Source of the DNA: Bradyrhizobium sediminis | GTDB taxonomy: Bacteria; Pseudomonadota; Alphaproteobacteria; Rhizobiales; Xanthobacteraceae | Reading direction: 5' to 3' | Length of the DNA: 64,000 bases | Assembly: GCF_018736105.1 (NCBI RefSeq) | Contig: NZ_CP076135.1 | Span: 4,524,001 to 4,588,000, forward strand | Part shown: positions 20,273-28,700 of the stretch, in pieces | How positions within the stretch are numbered: the first letter of the stretch is position 1 | Layout: the number at the start of each line of letters is the position of its first letter | Notes under the pieces: model-generated | What the model saw: the letters and a program-made list of their open reading frames with translations, nothing else | Databases searched by the model: none | Told to the model about the DNA's origin: nothing | Position numbers and translations under genes: made by a program

Positions 20273-20754
20273 GATTGTTCTTCATCGTCTGGGCTCTCGC
20301 GATCTCGCTGGTCGCCAGCTGGGCATTCGCGCCGGCGGCGCCTCCGCCGCCGCCGATATTGGAGGTGAATCGCGGCAAGGCTTTCGGCTCCAATGAGTAC
20401 ATCACGGTCGAAGGCCGGGCCTCGCAGCGAAAGGATGCTTTCAGGGCTCTGGACCTGCCGTGGGCCAGCCGCTGTGCCGGCGAGGATCGCAAGCGTTTTA
20501 TCAGCGGCCTCAATGAATATTATTATCACCGCCAGAACCAGACCGAGCGCTACCCCGAGACCTACGGCCAACTCGGCGCCGACTACATCGCGAAGCAATG
20601 GTCGACCACCGACGACCAGCGGATCGACCGCCTGACGCAGGACGCCTATGCCAGAGGCTATTTGAAACCGGCGGATTTTGAAGCCGTCGCAGCCAGGATG
20701 GTCGCGACCGTGGTCAAGAACGAGCGCGTGACCGGCAAGGCTTGCGCGGGCTGA
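20269..20754 (+). CDS. Unknown exported/membrane-anchored protein, coupled to the upstream gene
   Basis: A 161-residue protein from GTG 20269, whose GTGA overlaps the TGA of the preceding gene. It begins with the hydrophobic segment LFFIVWALAISLVASWAF, then a proline run, then a conserved-looking domain (WASRCAGEDRKRFISGLNEYYYHRQNQ and a C-terminal GKACAG). Like its neighbour it has an N-terminal anchor or signal and two cysteines that could pair. The family is not recognised; joint translation suggests a shared role in the envelope. Confidence 0.65.
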   Translation: MRLFFIVWALAISLVASWAFAPAAPPPPPILEVNRGKAFGSNEYITVEGRASQRKDAFRALDLPWASRCAGEDRKRFISGLNEYYYHRQNQTERYPETYGQLGADYIAKQWSTTDDQRIDRLTQDAYARGYLKPADFEAVAARMVATVVKNERVTGKACAG

Positions 20755-20872
20755 GGCTTTTCGCTCGCGGCAGGACCGGCCGTTTTCTTGATCTAGAGCA
20801 AGACGCGCCCGCCGATTTCGGCGCTTCATTATTCTATCGTCGTTGCGACGCCCGTTGACTGCGGAGGTCAGC

Positions 20873-21130
20873 ATGTTCGTGGTCCGCCTTAAACGGCCCA
20901 ATGAGGATTTCGATTTCAAGACGTTTGACTCGGCGAAGGCGGCGCTCGCCCGATTCAGGGCCGCCCAGAAGCTGCTGATCGACGGCGGGCTGGAAGGATG
21001 CGCGCTGTTCGAGGCCAGGGCGGGCGACGCCGAGAGCGCCGTGGCCATGGTCAACCAGGGCACGGCCGTGCTGATCGATTCAAATCTCGGTTCCGGTGCC
21101 CCGCCGCAGACCTCCGCACGGACGGCTTGA
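20873..21130 (+). CDS. Hypothetical protein
   Basis: An 85-residue protein beginning MFVVRLKRPNEDFDFKTFDSAKAALARF, with a good GGAGG at 20862-20866. It looks like a small alpha/beta domain with a C-terminal GTAVLIDS strand. I do not recognise a named family. It lies 55 bases before the nitroreductase gene and may be cotranscribed with it. Confidence 0.6.
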   Translation: MFVVRLKRPNEDFDFKTFDSAKAALARFRAAQKLLIDGGLEGCALFEARAGDAESAVAMVNQGTAVLIDSNLGSGAPPQTSARTA

Positions 21131-21185
21131 CCGGCCCGTAGCTGCAGCACCGCGAACTGCAATTCAACAACAGGAGACCGGCGCG

Positions 21186-21830
21186 ATGAGTACACTGACA
21201 AAACTGGCGCTCGGCGCGATGGGACGATTGCGTCCCAGGCCGGCGCAAGGCGATGCGACGCCGAAGATCGCGCTGCCCGCCCCCGACAAGGCCGGCGGCA
21301 TGCCGCTGATGGAGGCCATTTCGAAGCGGCGCTCGGAGCGCGAATTCGCGCGCACGGAATTGCCGCTGGCCATGCTCTCCAGCCTGCTATGGGCCGCCAA
21401 CGGCATCAACCGTCCAGACGGCGGACGCACCGCGCCCTCGGCGATGCACGCGCAGGAGATCGACATCTATGTGGCGTTACCATCAGGGGCGTATCTGTAC
21501 AACGCCGAGGCCAACGCATTGCAGCTCGTTGCGGGCACCGATCTGCGGCGGGTGACCGGCTATCAGGATTTCGTCGACGAGGCGCCGCTCGACCTCGTCT
21601 ACGTCGCGGACCACAGCCGCATGCGGCTGGTGCCGGTCGCAAGCCGCGAGAGTTTTGCCTCCGCCGCAGCCGGCGCGGTCGCGCAAAATGTGTACCTGTT
21701 CGCCGCCGGCAACGGGCTTTCGACCGTGATCCGCGCCTGGATCGATCGCGACGCGATCGCCAATGCGCTGGGGCTGGGCCACGACCAGCAGGTGCTGCTG
21801 TCGCAGACCGTGGGTTTTCCCAAGAGCTGA
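21186..21830 (+). CDS. Nitroreductase family (SagB/ThcOx-like) protein
   Basis: A 214-residue flavin-dependent oxidoreductase-type protein. The N-terminal FMN-contact motif KRRSEREFARTELPLAMLSSLLWAANGINR, the middle APSAMHAQEIDIYV and the C-terminal AAGNGLSTVIRAWID-DAIANALGL segments are family hallmarks. An N-terminal stretch before the domain could be a leader (ALGAMGRLRPRPAQG), but the signal is weak. AACAGGAG precedes ATG 21186. The substrate is unknown; it ends close to the convergent TetR gene. Confidence 0.85.
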   Translation: MSTLTKLALGAMGRLRPRPAQGDATPKIALPAPDKAGGMPLMEAISKRRSEREFARTELPLAMLSSLLWAANGINRPDGGRTAPSAMHAQEIDIYVALPSGAYLYNAEANALQLVAGTDLRRVTGYQDFVDEAPLDLVYVADHSRMRLVPVASRESFASAAAGAVAQNVYLFAAGNGLSTVIRAWIDRDAIANALGLGHDQQVLLSQTVGFPKS

Positions 21831-21864
21831 TCGCTACGTCATCACGCGCGTCCCGCGGCAATCG

Positions 21865-22470
21865 TCATCGACCGGCGGAGCCGCGCTTGCGCCGCGCCGG
21901 CAGTGCGGCCTTCGTCAACGAAGCTGCCGCCTCGCCGGCCGTCTCCATATAGGAGGGGTCGCGGTGCAGCAGCACGACGGCGAACGAGCCATCCAGCAGC
22001 AGCAGGATCTGGCGGGCTAGCTGTGTGGCCTGCGCGATTCCCTCGGTCTCGAACGCAGCGCGCAGCCAGCCCTCGAACTTTTTCTTGTGGGCGGCGCCGA
22101 TCCGGATCGCCGGATGCCCGGGCATGTTGGCAAGTTCGGCCGAGGTACGCAGGAAGCCGCAGCCCTTCCATTTGGGATGCCGCGCCGAACGGGCGAGATT
22201 GCGGAAGATCCCTTCCACCTTGTCCGGCAATCCGCCCTCGGTCTCGGCGAACCAGCGCTTGAACAAGGCAAGATTGGGCTGATCGCGGGCGGCGAGATAG
22301 GCCGCCACCAGATCGTCCTTGCTCTTGAAATGATAATAGAGGGTGCGTTTGGTGAGCCCGGCTTTCGCCGCCACCGCGTCGACGCTCACGCCCCGGATGC
22401 CATCATCGTAGAACAGCTTGCTCGCCGCTGCGATGATTCGTTCACGGGTATCGGTAACGGGCCGCGCCAT
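21865..22470 (-). CDS. TetR family transcriptional regulator
   Basis: A 201-residue repressor. The helix-turn-helix is RERIIAAASKLFYDDGIRGVSVDAVAAKAGLTKRTLYYHFKSKDDLV. The C-terminal ligand-binding half is of the type found near efflux or acyl-CoA genes (GCGFLRTSAELANMPGHP). Its start is 10 bases from a TGTATA-N12-TATACA palindrome and it is divergent from an enoyl-CoA hydratase gene, so it probably represses both. Confidence 0.92.
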   Translation of the reverse strand: MARPVTDTRERIIAAASKLFYDDGIRGVSVDAVAAKAGLTKRTLYYHFKSKDDLVAAYLAARDQPNLALFKRWFAETEGGLPDKVEGIFRNLARSARHPKWKGCGFLRTSAELANMPGHPAIRIGAAHKKKFEGWLRAAFETEGIAQATQLARQILLLLDGSFAVVLLHRDPSYMETAGEAAASLTKAALPARRKRGSAGR

Positions 22471-22479
22471 GTCCCCGCA

Positions 22480-22503
22480 TGTATACTAACCAGTGAATAT
22501 ACA
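22480..22503. promoter_or_regulatory. Probable TetR operator
   Basis: A 24-bp inverted repeat with TGTATA and TATACA outer arms, matching at 9 of 12 pairs. It lies between the TetR start (22470) and the enoyl-CoA hydratase start (22553), the expected place for an autoregulatory site that also controls the divergent gene. Confidence 0.6.
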
Positions 22504-22552
22504 CAACGGCCTGTGCCCCATAGGGTGCCCGCAGCATTTTGGGAGATGGAAC

Positions 22553-23344
22553 ATGTCCGAAGTTGTACTGCTCGACGTCACCGGCGGGATCGCCCTGGTC
22601 ACGCTGAACCGGCCGGAAAAACTCAACGCGCTGAATTACCATCTGATCGACCGCCTGATGGCGCTGCTGGACAGCATCGAGGTCGACCCCGGCATTCGCA
22701 CCGTCATCCTGACCGGCGCGGGCGAGCGCGCCTTTTCCGCCGGCGCCGACATCCATGAATTTTCCGCAAGCGTGCGCCGCGGGACCAATACGGCGATCCG
22801 CGACTTCGTCCGGCGCGGACAGGCCATGACCGCGCGGCTCGAGGCTTTCCGAAAGCCCGTGATCGCCGCGATCAACGGCATCGCGTTCGGCGGCGGCTGC
22901 GAGATCACCGAGGCCGTGCATCTGGCCGTGGCCAGCGACAAGGCGCTGTTCGCCAAGCCAGAGATCAATCTGGGCATGCCACCGACCTTCGGCGGCACCC
23001 AGCGGCTGCCGCGGCTCGCCGGGCGAAAGCGCGCGCTCGAACTGCTGCTCACGGGCGACCCGTTCCCGCCGTCGCGCGCATTGGAGGTCGGGCTGGTCAA
23101 CATGGTGGTGCCGCACAGCGAACTGTTGTCAGCCGCGCGCGAACTGGCGGCGCGGATCACCCGCCATTCGCCGCTGGCGATCGGCGGCATCATCACCGCC
23201 GTGACCCGCGGGTTGAACATGGGCATCGCCGAAGGGCTGCAGATCGAGAGCGAGCAATTCGCCGCCATGGTGCCCAGCCATGATCTCGGCGAAGGCCTCG
23301 CCGCATGGATCGCGGACCGGCGGCCGGTCTACAGCGGCCGATGA
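22553..23344 (+). CDS. Enoyl-CoA hydratase/isomerase family protein
   Basis: A 263-residue crotonase-family enzyme. The CoA-binding and oxyanion-hole strands are LVTLNRPEKLNALN, GERAFSAGADIHEF and AINGIAFGGGCEITEAVHLAVA; a glutamate in AKPEINLGMPPTFGGTQRLPR occupies the catalytic position. It probably hydrates trans-2-enoyl-CoA, although this superfamily is diverse. ATG 22553 follows GGGAGATGGAAC. It is likely controlled by the divergent TetR protein. Confidence 0.92.
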   Translation: MSEVVLLDVTGGIALVTLNRPEKLNALNYHLIDRLMALLDSIEVDPGIRTVILTGAGERAFSAGADIHEFSASVRRGTNTAIRDFVRRGQAMTARLEAFRKPVIAAINGIAFGGGCEITEAVHLAVASDKALFAKPEINLGMPPTFGGTQRLPRLAGRKRALELLLTGDPFPPSRALEVGLVNMVVPHSELLSAARELAARITRHSPLAIGGIITAVTRGLNMGIAEGLQIESEQFAAMVPSHDLGEGLAAWIADRRPVYSGR

Positions 23345-23370
23345 CGTTAGGCCGAGCCGGCGTTTCCTTC

Positions 23371-23448
23371 TCGTCATTGCCGGGCTTGACCCGGCAATCC
23401 ATCCCTCTTGAAACGATGGATACGCGGATCAAGCCCGCGTATGACGAG
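23371..23448. repeat. Dispersed palindromic repeat, family B
   Basis: TCGTCATTGCCGGGCTTGAC...CCGGCAATCCATC is followed by GATGGATACGCGGATCAAGCCCGCGTATGACGA. Each half is a hairpin and the two halves pair across. It sits between convergent genes. Related copies are near 35623, 36239, 38014, 42586, 44217, 50284, 57441 and 59260. Confidence 0.85.
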
Positions 23449-23461
23449 TTGGAGTTGTCAA

Positions 23462-24169
23462 CTACCTCACCACCGCCGCGGTCTGCCCGAACAGCAGCTT
23501 GCGCTCTTCCTCGGTGCGGATCGCCGGCTGGCCGAAATTCGGATTGACCTCCTTGGCCATGGCGTAGGCGCGCACCGTCGCCGGCCGCTCGCGGATGGTC
23601 TCGAGCCAGCGCTTGAGATGCGGGAAGTCGTCGATGTTCTGGCTCTGATTCTTGTAGGGCACGATCCAGGGATAGCTCGCCATGTCCGCGATCGAATAGT
23701 CGCCGGCGATGAACTCGCGATCGGAAAGCCGCTTGTTGAGCACCCCGTAGAGCCGGTTGGTCTCGTTCACATAGCGGTCGATGGCATATTTGATCTTTTC
23801 CTGGGCGTAGTTCGAGAAGTGATGGTTCTGCCCGGCCATCGGCCCGAGCCCGCCCATCTGCCAGAACGTCCATTGGATCGCGTCGTAGCGGCCATAGAGG
23901 TCGGCGGGCAGGAACTTTCCGGTTTTCTCGGCGAGATAGAGCAGCATCGCGCCGGATTCGAAGATCGAGATCGGCTTAGCCCCGCCTTTCGGCTCGTGAT
24001 CGACCATCGCCGGGATGCGGTTGTTCGGCGCGATCGCCAAAAACTCCGGCTTGAACTGGTCGCCCTTGCCGATGTTGATCGGGAAGACCTTGTATTTCAG
24101 CCCGGTCTCTTCGAGGAACATCGTGATCTTGTGGCCGTTCGGCGTGGTCCAGTAATAGAGATCGATCAT
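23462..24169 (-). CDS. Glutathione S-transferase (YfcG/YghU-like)
   Basis: A 235-residue GST. The N-terminal thioredoxin-like domain begins MIDLYYWTTPNGHKITMFLEE, the active-site signature of the nu-class YfcG/YghU enzymes, which favour disulfide-bond reductase activity. IFESGAMLLYLAEKTGKFLP is the glutathione-binding Glu-Ser motif. The helical domain contains IADMASYPWIVPYKNQ. It probably acts in cytosolic redox or detoxification. Confidence 0.93.
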   Translation of the reverse strand: MIDLYYWTTPNGHKITMFLEETGLKYKVFPINIGKGDQFKPEFLAIAPNNRIPAMVDHEPKGGAKPISIFESGAMLLYLAEKTGKFLPADLYGRYDAIQWTFWQMGGLGPMAGQNHHFSNYAQEKIKYAIDRYVNETNRLYGVLNKRLSDREFIAGDYSIADMASYPWIVPYKNQSQNIDDFPHLKRWLETIRERPATVRAYAMAKEVNPNFGQPAIRTEEERKLLFGQTAAVVR

Positions 24170-24345
24170 GGGCGTTGCTGTCCTGCTGGGGATGACCTGT
24201 CATCCAATTTGGATGCGTTTGCATGAATGTTGCCGGAAGGCGGCGGCAAGTCAATGGCATTGGCGCCGCGCGCGGGATTGTGATCAGGCGGCTGCCGCCC
24301 GCACGATTTGACGATATTCGCAGAAGCCGGTCGGCGCGGCCGTGG

Positions 24346-24582
24346 TCAGCCGACGCGGCCGTTATCCCGCAGGAATTTCTCGCCGGCCTCGGTGAGCCTC
24401 ACTTTGACGGCGGCGCCCACGATCGCCTCGCGCGTGACATAACCGCAGTCGACCGCGTCTTCCCAGATCGTCAGCCGCGGGCATGAGGTTCGCCACGCCT
24501 CGATCGCTTCGGAGTAGGTTCTCGGTTCGCGGGCGATCCATTCGACGAGATCGAGCACCAGCGGATCTGTGCTGTCGGCCAT
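24346..24582 (-). CDS. Hypothetical protein, cotranscribed with TauE/SafE exporter
   Basis: A 78-residue acidic protein (MADSTDPLVLDLVEWIAREP, then KVRLTEAGEKFLRDNGRVG). The C-terminal pattern resembles the wing of a small winged-helix domain, but this is weak. AGGAGA precedes the ATG. It starts 16 bases after the TauE/SafE gene, so the two form an operon. I do not recognise a named family. Confidence 0.65.
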   Translation of the reverse strand: MADSTDPLVLDLVEWIAREPRTYSEAIEAWRTSCPRLTIWEDAVDCGYVTREAIVGAAVKVRLTEAGEKFLRDNGRVG

Positions 24583-24598
24583 CCGGTTTCTCCTTTCG

Positions 24599-25360
24599 TC
24601 AAAAGGCGAACGCGTTGCTGCGCGCCAGCAAGAGCCAGCTTCCGTAGATGATGTAATAGCAGGCCACCGTCGTGATCAGCCGTCCCGCCCAGGTGCGGAA
24701 TTGCAGGTCGGTCATGGCCTCGAGGAAACGCCGCGCCAGCGTGGTGCCGGTCATCGACGCCGCGACGGCGATAATCGCCAGCACCGGATCGAGCGTGGCG
24801 GCCTGATCGATGATGCCGCCGAAATAGACCAGCTTGACGAAATGGCTGGCGACCTGACAGGCAGCCTTGGTCGCTACCACCTCGCGGCGGCCGAAATTGC
24901 CGCCGAGAAAGAAGGTGTCCATCAGGGGCCCGGAGACGCCGGTCATCAGCATCAGACCCATGCAGATGAAGCCATAGAAGCTGCCCTGCCAGATGCTGTC
25001 GGGGTTGGGCTTCAGGTTCCGCGGCGTCAGCCGCGCCATGAACGGGGTCACTCCCAGCAGCAGCAGCGCGATCGGCTTGTCCGGCACGTAGCGGGTGATC
25101 GACCATGCGCCGAGCGCCAGGGCGCATCCGATCAGGTAGATCGCGACCGGCCGCCACCTGATGTGGCCGCGCCACAGAAAGGCGCGCCAGCCGTTCGACG
25201 CCATCTGCGTGATCGCATGCAGCACCATCGCCGACGGCAGCGGCAGGATGGTCAGGAGCACGCCGATCAGGATCAGGCCGCCGGCCATGCCGAACAGACC
25301 GGACAGGAACGCTGTCGCGACCATCAGCAAGCCGAGGGCGGCAATCAGAAGCGGGCTCAT
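24599..25360 (-). CDS. TSUP family membrane transporter (TauE/SafE)
   Basis: A 253-residue membrane protein with about eight hydrophobic helices and the family's glycine-rich pattern LSGLFGMAGGLILIGVLL near the start and GVSGPLMDTFFLGGNFGRREVVATKA in the middle. TSUP proteins export sulfite, sulfoacetate or similar anions; the substrate here is unknown. GGAGA precedes ATG 25360. It is divergent from the LysR gene, whose product may control it. Confidence 0.9.
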   Translation of the reverse strand: MSPLLIAALGLLMVATAFLSGLFGMAGGLILIGVLLTILPLPSAMVLHAITQMASNGWRAFLWRGHIRWRPVAIYLIGCALALGAWSITRYVPDKPIALLLLGVTPFMARLTPRNLKPNPDSIWQGSFYGFICMGLMLMTGVSGPLMDTFFLGGNFGRREVVATKAACQVASHFVKLVYFGGIIDQAATLDPVLAIIAVAASMTGTTLARRFLEAMTDLQFRTWAGRLITTVACYYIIYGSWLLLARSNAFAF

Positions 25361-25465
25361 CTCGAATCTCCGGCGTTATTTGTGCCTCGCCTGTACCGGC
25401 GGTGCAAACTGAGTTACCTTGCCCTGGCATCAGTTTTGCTGAGGGTGGCAAGTTTTTGGGGTGAA

Positions 25466-26377
25466 ATGCGGCGGCTGCTCTTTCTCAACGGCATCAAGGC
25501 GTTCGAGGCCGCCGCGCGCACCGGCAGTTTCGCGGGCGCCGGCGCCGAGCTCAACGTGTCGGCGGCGGCGGTCAGCCGGATGGTGCATCTGTTGGAAGAC
25601 CGGCTCGGCGTCGCGCTGTTCGAGCGCAAGGCCAACCGGCTGGCGATGACGCCGGCCGGGCGCGCCTATCAGAGCGGGCTGACGCCGATCTTCGACGCGC
25701 TGGCGAGCCTGACCGCGCAGGTGACCGCGCCGTCGAACGTCCGGGTGCTGACCATCGGCGTCGGCCCGACCTTCGCGATGCGATGGCTGATCCCGCGGCT
25801 GGCGGATTTTCGCAAACACGCGCCTGACATCGAGGTGCGCATCACCACCGGCGGTGCCGCGGCGCCGTTCGGCGACGACTGGAGCTGCGGCATCAAGCTC
25901 GGCGACGGCAAATGGCCCGGCCTGGTCGCCGAGCCGCTGTTCGCGGCCGACCTGGTGCCGGTATGCGCGCCGAAGCTCGCGCAACAGCTGAAACGGCCCG
26001 GCGACCTCAGGGGACCGAGCCTGCTCCGCGTCGCACATTCGCCCGGCGACTGGCCGTCATGGCTGAAGGCATCAGGGGTAGCGCGGATCACGGCGCGCGG
26101 GCCCGAGTTTCAGTTCTACGGCCAGGCCTTGCAGGCCGCCGCCGACGGGCTCGGCATCGCCATGGGCATCCGGCCCTACATCGACGACGACATCGCCGCG
26201 GGACGGCTGGTCGCGCCGTTTGCGCTGACGGTGCCGAAGGGCATGCAATGGTATCTGGTCTATCGCAGCTTCCGGACCGAGCAACGCGATTTCGCCGCGT
26301 TCCGGCGCTGGATCATGCGATCAGCCGCGGGACCGGCGGCCCGGGACAAGGGGCGAAAAAAAATCGCCGAAATGTGA
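25466..26377 (+). CDS. LysR family transcriptional regulator (GcvA-like)
   Basis: A 303-residue regulator. The helix-turn-helix is FEAAARTGSFAGAGAELNVSAAAVSRMVHLLEDRLGVALFER, followed by a periplasmic-binding-like effector domain (RVLTIGVGPTFAMRWLIPRLADF; AADGLGIAMGI). It is divergent from the TauE/SafE operon about 105 bases away, a usual LysR arrangement. The last codons contain a run of eight A bases (GRKKIAEM), a slippage-prone site affecting only the tail. Confidence 0.92.
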   Translation: MRRLLFLNGIKAFEAAARTGSFAGAGAELNVSAAAVSRMVHLLEDRLGVALFERKANRLAMTPAGRAYQSGLTPIFDALASLTAQVTAPSNVRVLTIGVGPTFAMRWLIPRLADFRKHAPDIEVRITTGGAAAPFGDDWSCGIKLGDGKWPGLVAEPLFAADLVPVCAPKLAQQLKRPGDLRGPSLLRVAHSPGDWPSWLKASGVARITARGPEFQFYGQALQAAADGLGIAMGIRPYIDDDIAAGRLVAPFALTVPKGMQWYLVYRSFRTEQRDFAAFRRWIMRSAAGPAARDKGRKKIAEM

Positions 26378-26442
26378 ACCGGATCACGTTCGGTCTTATC
26401 GGCTCGTGCTTCCTTGGTTCCAGGAATATCTGGAGCCGCGGC

Positions 26443-26697
26443 ATGACCTACGAGGGCTTTGCGATCGAATCCTTCGAAGCCGGCAAGGGCCTCTGGCACG
26501 CCAGGCTCAGGCGGGCGGATCTCGAGCCTGTGTCGATCGGCGGCGTCGCGTTTGCGGCCCTCGAAATCGGCTTCGCCTGGCCCGATCCGGATGCCGCCAT
26601 AGCCGACGCCAAGAATCAGATCGACCGCCTCAACCTCAGGCGATACGCGGCGGCCGGGCAGTCGCCGCAGACCGAGCGGTCGGCCGCCTATGCTTGA
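26443..26697 (+). CDS. Hypothetical protein
   Basis: An 84-residue protein starting MTYEGFAIESFEAGKGLWHARLRRAD, with a strand-rich first half and a helical AIADAKNQIDRLNLRRYAA tail. GGAG lies just upstream. It overlaps the next small gene by eight bases, so the pair is probably translated together. No family recognised. Confidence 0.6.
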   Translation: MTYEGFAIESFEAGKGLWHARLRRADLEPVSIGGVAFAALEIGFAWPDPDAAIADAKNQIDRLNLRRYAAAGQSPQTERSAAYA

Positions 26698-26890
26698 ATC
26701 CGAGTCCAAACGCGCCGCACCCGCTACCGCGACGGTGCTGTCCGACTGCCCGCAGTGCGATGCCCCGCTGGCGGTGCTGCGCGTGATCGGCGGGCGGGCG
26801 GGGTCCGAATACTGGACCCTTCGATGCACGCGATGCGGCGGCATCCATCTCGATATCGTCAAACCCTCGCCGACCTCCCGCGCCGTCTAG
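26690..26890 (+). CDS. Small zinc-ribbon-like protein
   Basis: A 66-residue protein with two CxxC knuckles, DCPQCDA and RCTRCGG, about 24 residues apart, fitting a rubredoxin-like zinc ribbon. It overlaps the preceding gene by eight bases and ends about 20 bases from the convergent phosphoglucomutase stop. A role in nucleic-acid or protein binding is only a guess. Confidence 0.6.
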   Translation: MLESESKRAAPATATVLSDCPQCDAPLAVLRVIGGRAGSEYWTLRCTRCGGIHLDIVKPSPTSRAV

Positions 26891-26910
26891 CCTTCCGCGC
26901 AAGCTCTCGC

Positions 26911-28566
26911 TCAAGCGCTCGCCCCAAATGCGCGTGCGATGGCGCGCTGGGCGTCGTCCTGAATCTGCCGCAAGTGCGCCTCGCTGCGGAAACTCTCGGC
27001 ATAGATCTTGTAGACGTCTTCGGTGCCTGACGGCCGCGCGGCAAACCATCCATTGTCCGACGAGACCTTGATGCCGCCGAACGGTTGACCGTTGCCGGGC
27101 GCCGCGGTCAGTACCGATCGAACCGGATCTCCGGCCAGTTCCGCCATCGCAAGCTTTGCGGGCGACAGCGCCTTCAGCAGATTCTTCTGCGCCGAAGTCG
27201 CCGGCGCGTCGATCCGACCGTAGAACGGCACGCCCAGTTCGCTGGTCAATTTGTCGAACAACTGGCTCGGGTCGGATCTGGTCCGCGCGGTCATTTCGGC
27301 GGCCAGCAGTCCCAGGATCATGCCGTCCTTGTCGGTGGTCCACACCGATCCGTCCTTTCGCAGGAACGAGGCGCCGGCGCTTTCCTCGCCGGCGAAGCCG
27401 AACGAGCCGTCGTTGAGGCCGTCGACGAACCACTTGAAGCCGACCGGGGTTTCGACCAGCCGGCGGCCGAGCTTGTTCGCGACGCGGTCGATGATCGCGC
27501 TGGAGACGATGGTCTTGCCCACCGCGCTGTCCTTGCGCCATTGCGGACGGTTCTCGAACAGATAGGCAATGGCGGCGGCGAGGTAATGGTTCGGATTCAT
27601 CAGCCCGTTCGAGCCGGTGACGATGCCGTGCCGGTCGGCGTCGGTGTCGTTGGCAAAGGCGACTTCGAACCTGTCGCGCATCCCGATCAGCCGCGCCATC
27701 GCATAGGGCGACGAGCAATCCATCCGGATCTTGCCGTCCCAATCCACCGTCATGAAGCGAAAGGTCGGATCGACCGCATCGCTGACGACGGTCGCCGTCA
27801 GGCGATAACGCTCGATGATCGGCTGCCAGTAGCGCACGCCGGCTCCCCCCAAGGGATCGATCCCGATCCTGACGCCGGAGCCGCGGATCGCCTCCATGTC
27901 GAGGACATTGGCAAGGTCGGCGACATAGGGCCCGATATAGTCATGGCGGTGAACGCAGGACGATTTGCGCGCGCGGTCGTAGGGAATGCGTTTGACGCTT
28001 CTGAGCCCGTCCTCGAGAAAGCCGTTGGCGGCGCGCTCGATCCCTGACGTGATGTCGGTGTCCGCCGGCCCGCCGTTGGGTGGATTGTATTTGAAGCCGC
28101 CATCCTCGGGCGGATTGTGCGACGGCGTCATCACGACGCCGTCGGCAAGACCGCGCTCGCGGCCCTTGTTGTAGCTGAGGATCGCGCGCGAGATCACCGG
28201 CGTCGGCGTATAGCCGTCGTGCTCGTCGATCATCACCTCGACGCCGTTGGCCGCGAACACCTCGAGCGCGCTCGCCAGCGCCGGTTCCGCCAGCGCGTGG
28301 GTGTCGATGCCGACGAACATCGGCCCATCGATCCCGCTACGCTTGCGATGGTCGCACAGCGCCTGGCTGACGGCGAGGATGTGCGCCTCATTGAAAGCAT
28401 TGTTGAGCGCGGAACCGCGATGCCCCGAGGTGCCGAACGCCACCCGCTGCGCCGACACCGACGGGTCGGGCCTGCCTGCGAAATAGGCGGTCACCAGCCG
28501 CGGCACATTCGCCAGCATCGACGGCTCGACGATCTTGCCGGCAAGCGGATTGATTTCAGCAGCCAC
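26911..28566 (-). CDS. pgm: Phosphoglucomutase (alpha-D-glucose phosphate-specific)
   Basis: A 551-residue enzyme interconverting glucose 1-phosphate and glucose 6-phosphate for glycogen and exopolysaccharide precursor synthesis. The phosphoserine loop is [18 protein letters not shown], the metal loop [11 protein letters not shown], the sugar loop GEESAGASF and the phosphate loop [12 protein letters not shown]. Length and N-terminus match the E. coli Pgm type. It lies 134 bases downstream of the hybrid kinase gene on the same strand. Confidence 0.95.
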   Translation of the reverse strand: MAAEINPLAGKIVEPSMLANVPRLVTAYFAGRPDPSVSAQRVAFGTSGHRGSALNNAFNEAHILAVSQALCDHRKRSGIDGPMFVGIDTHALAEPALASALEVFAANGVEVMIDEHDGYTPTPVISRAILSYNKGRERGLADGVVMTPSHNPPEDGGFKYNPPNGGPADTDITSGIERAANGFLEDGLRSVKRIPYDRARKSSCVHRHDYIGPYVADLANVLDMEAIRGSGVRIGIDPLGGAGVRYWQPIIERYRLTATVVSDAVDPTFRFMTVDWDGKIRMDCSSPYAMARLIGMRDRFEVAFANDTDADRHGIVTGSNGLMNPNHYLAAAIAYLFENRPQWRKDSAVGKTIVSSAIIDRVANKLGRRLVETPVGFKWFVDGLNDGSFGFAGEESAGASFLRKDGSVWTTDKDGMILGLLAAEMTARTRSDPSQLFDKLTSELGVPFYGRIDAPATSAQKNLLKALSPAKLAMAELAGDPVRSVLTAAPGNGQPFGGIKVSSDNGWFAARPSGTEDVYKIYAESFRSEAHLRQIQDDAQRAIARAFGASA

Positions 28567-28700
28567 GTGGTCTCCTCAGGCGTTTCAGGGGGATACGATG
28601 GCGGCATTTTAGATAGATTTTGCAGTTGCGAACAAGAGACCGATACTGGACTCTCTCGCGGTCGAGCGATGAAGCGCCTTTGGAATGACAATATCCGGGC

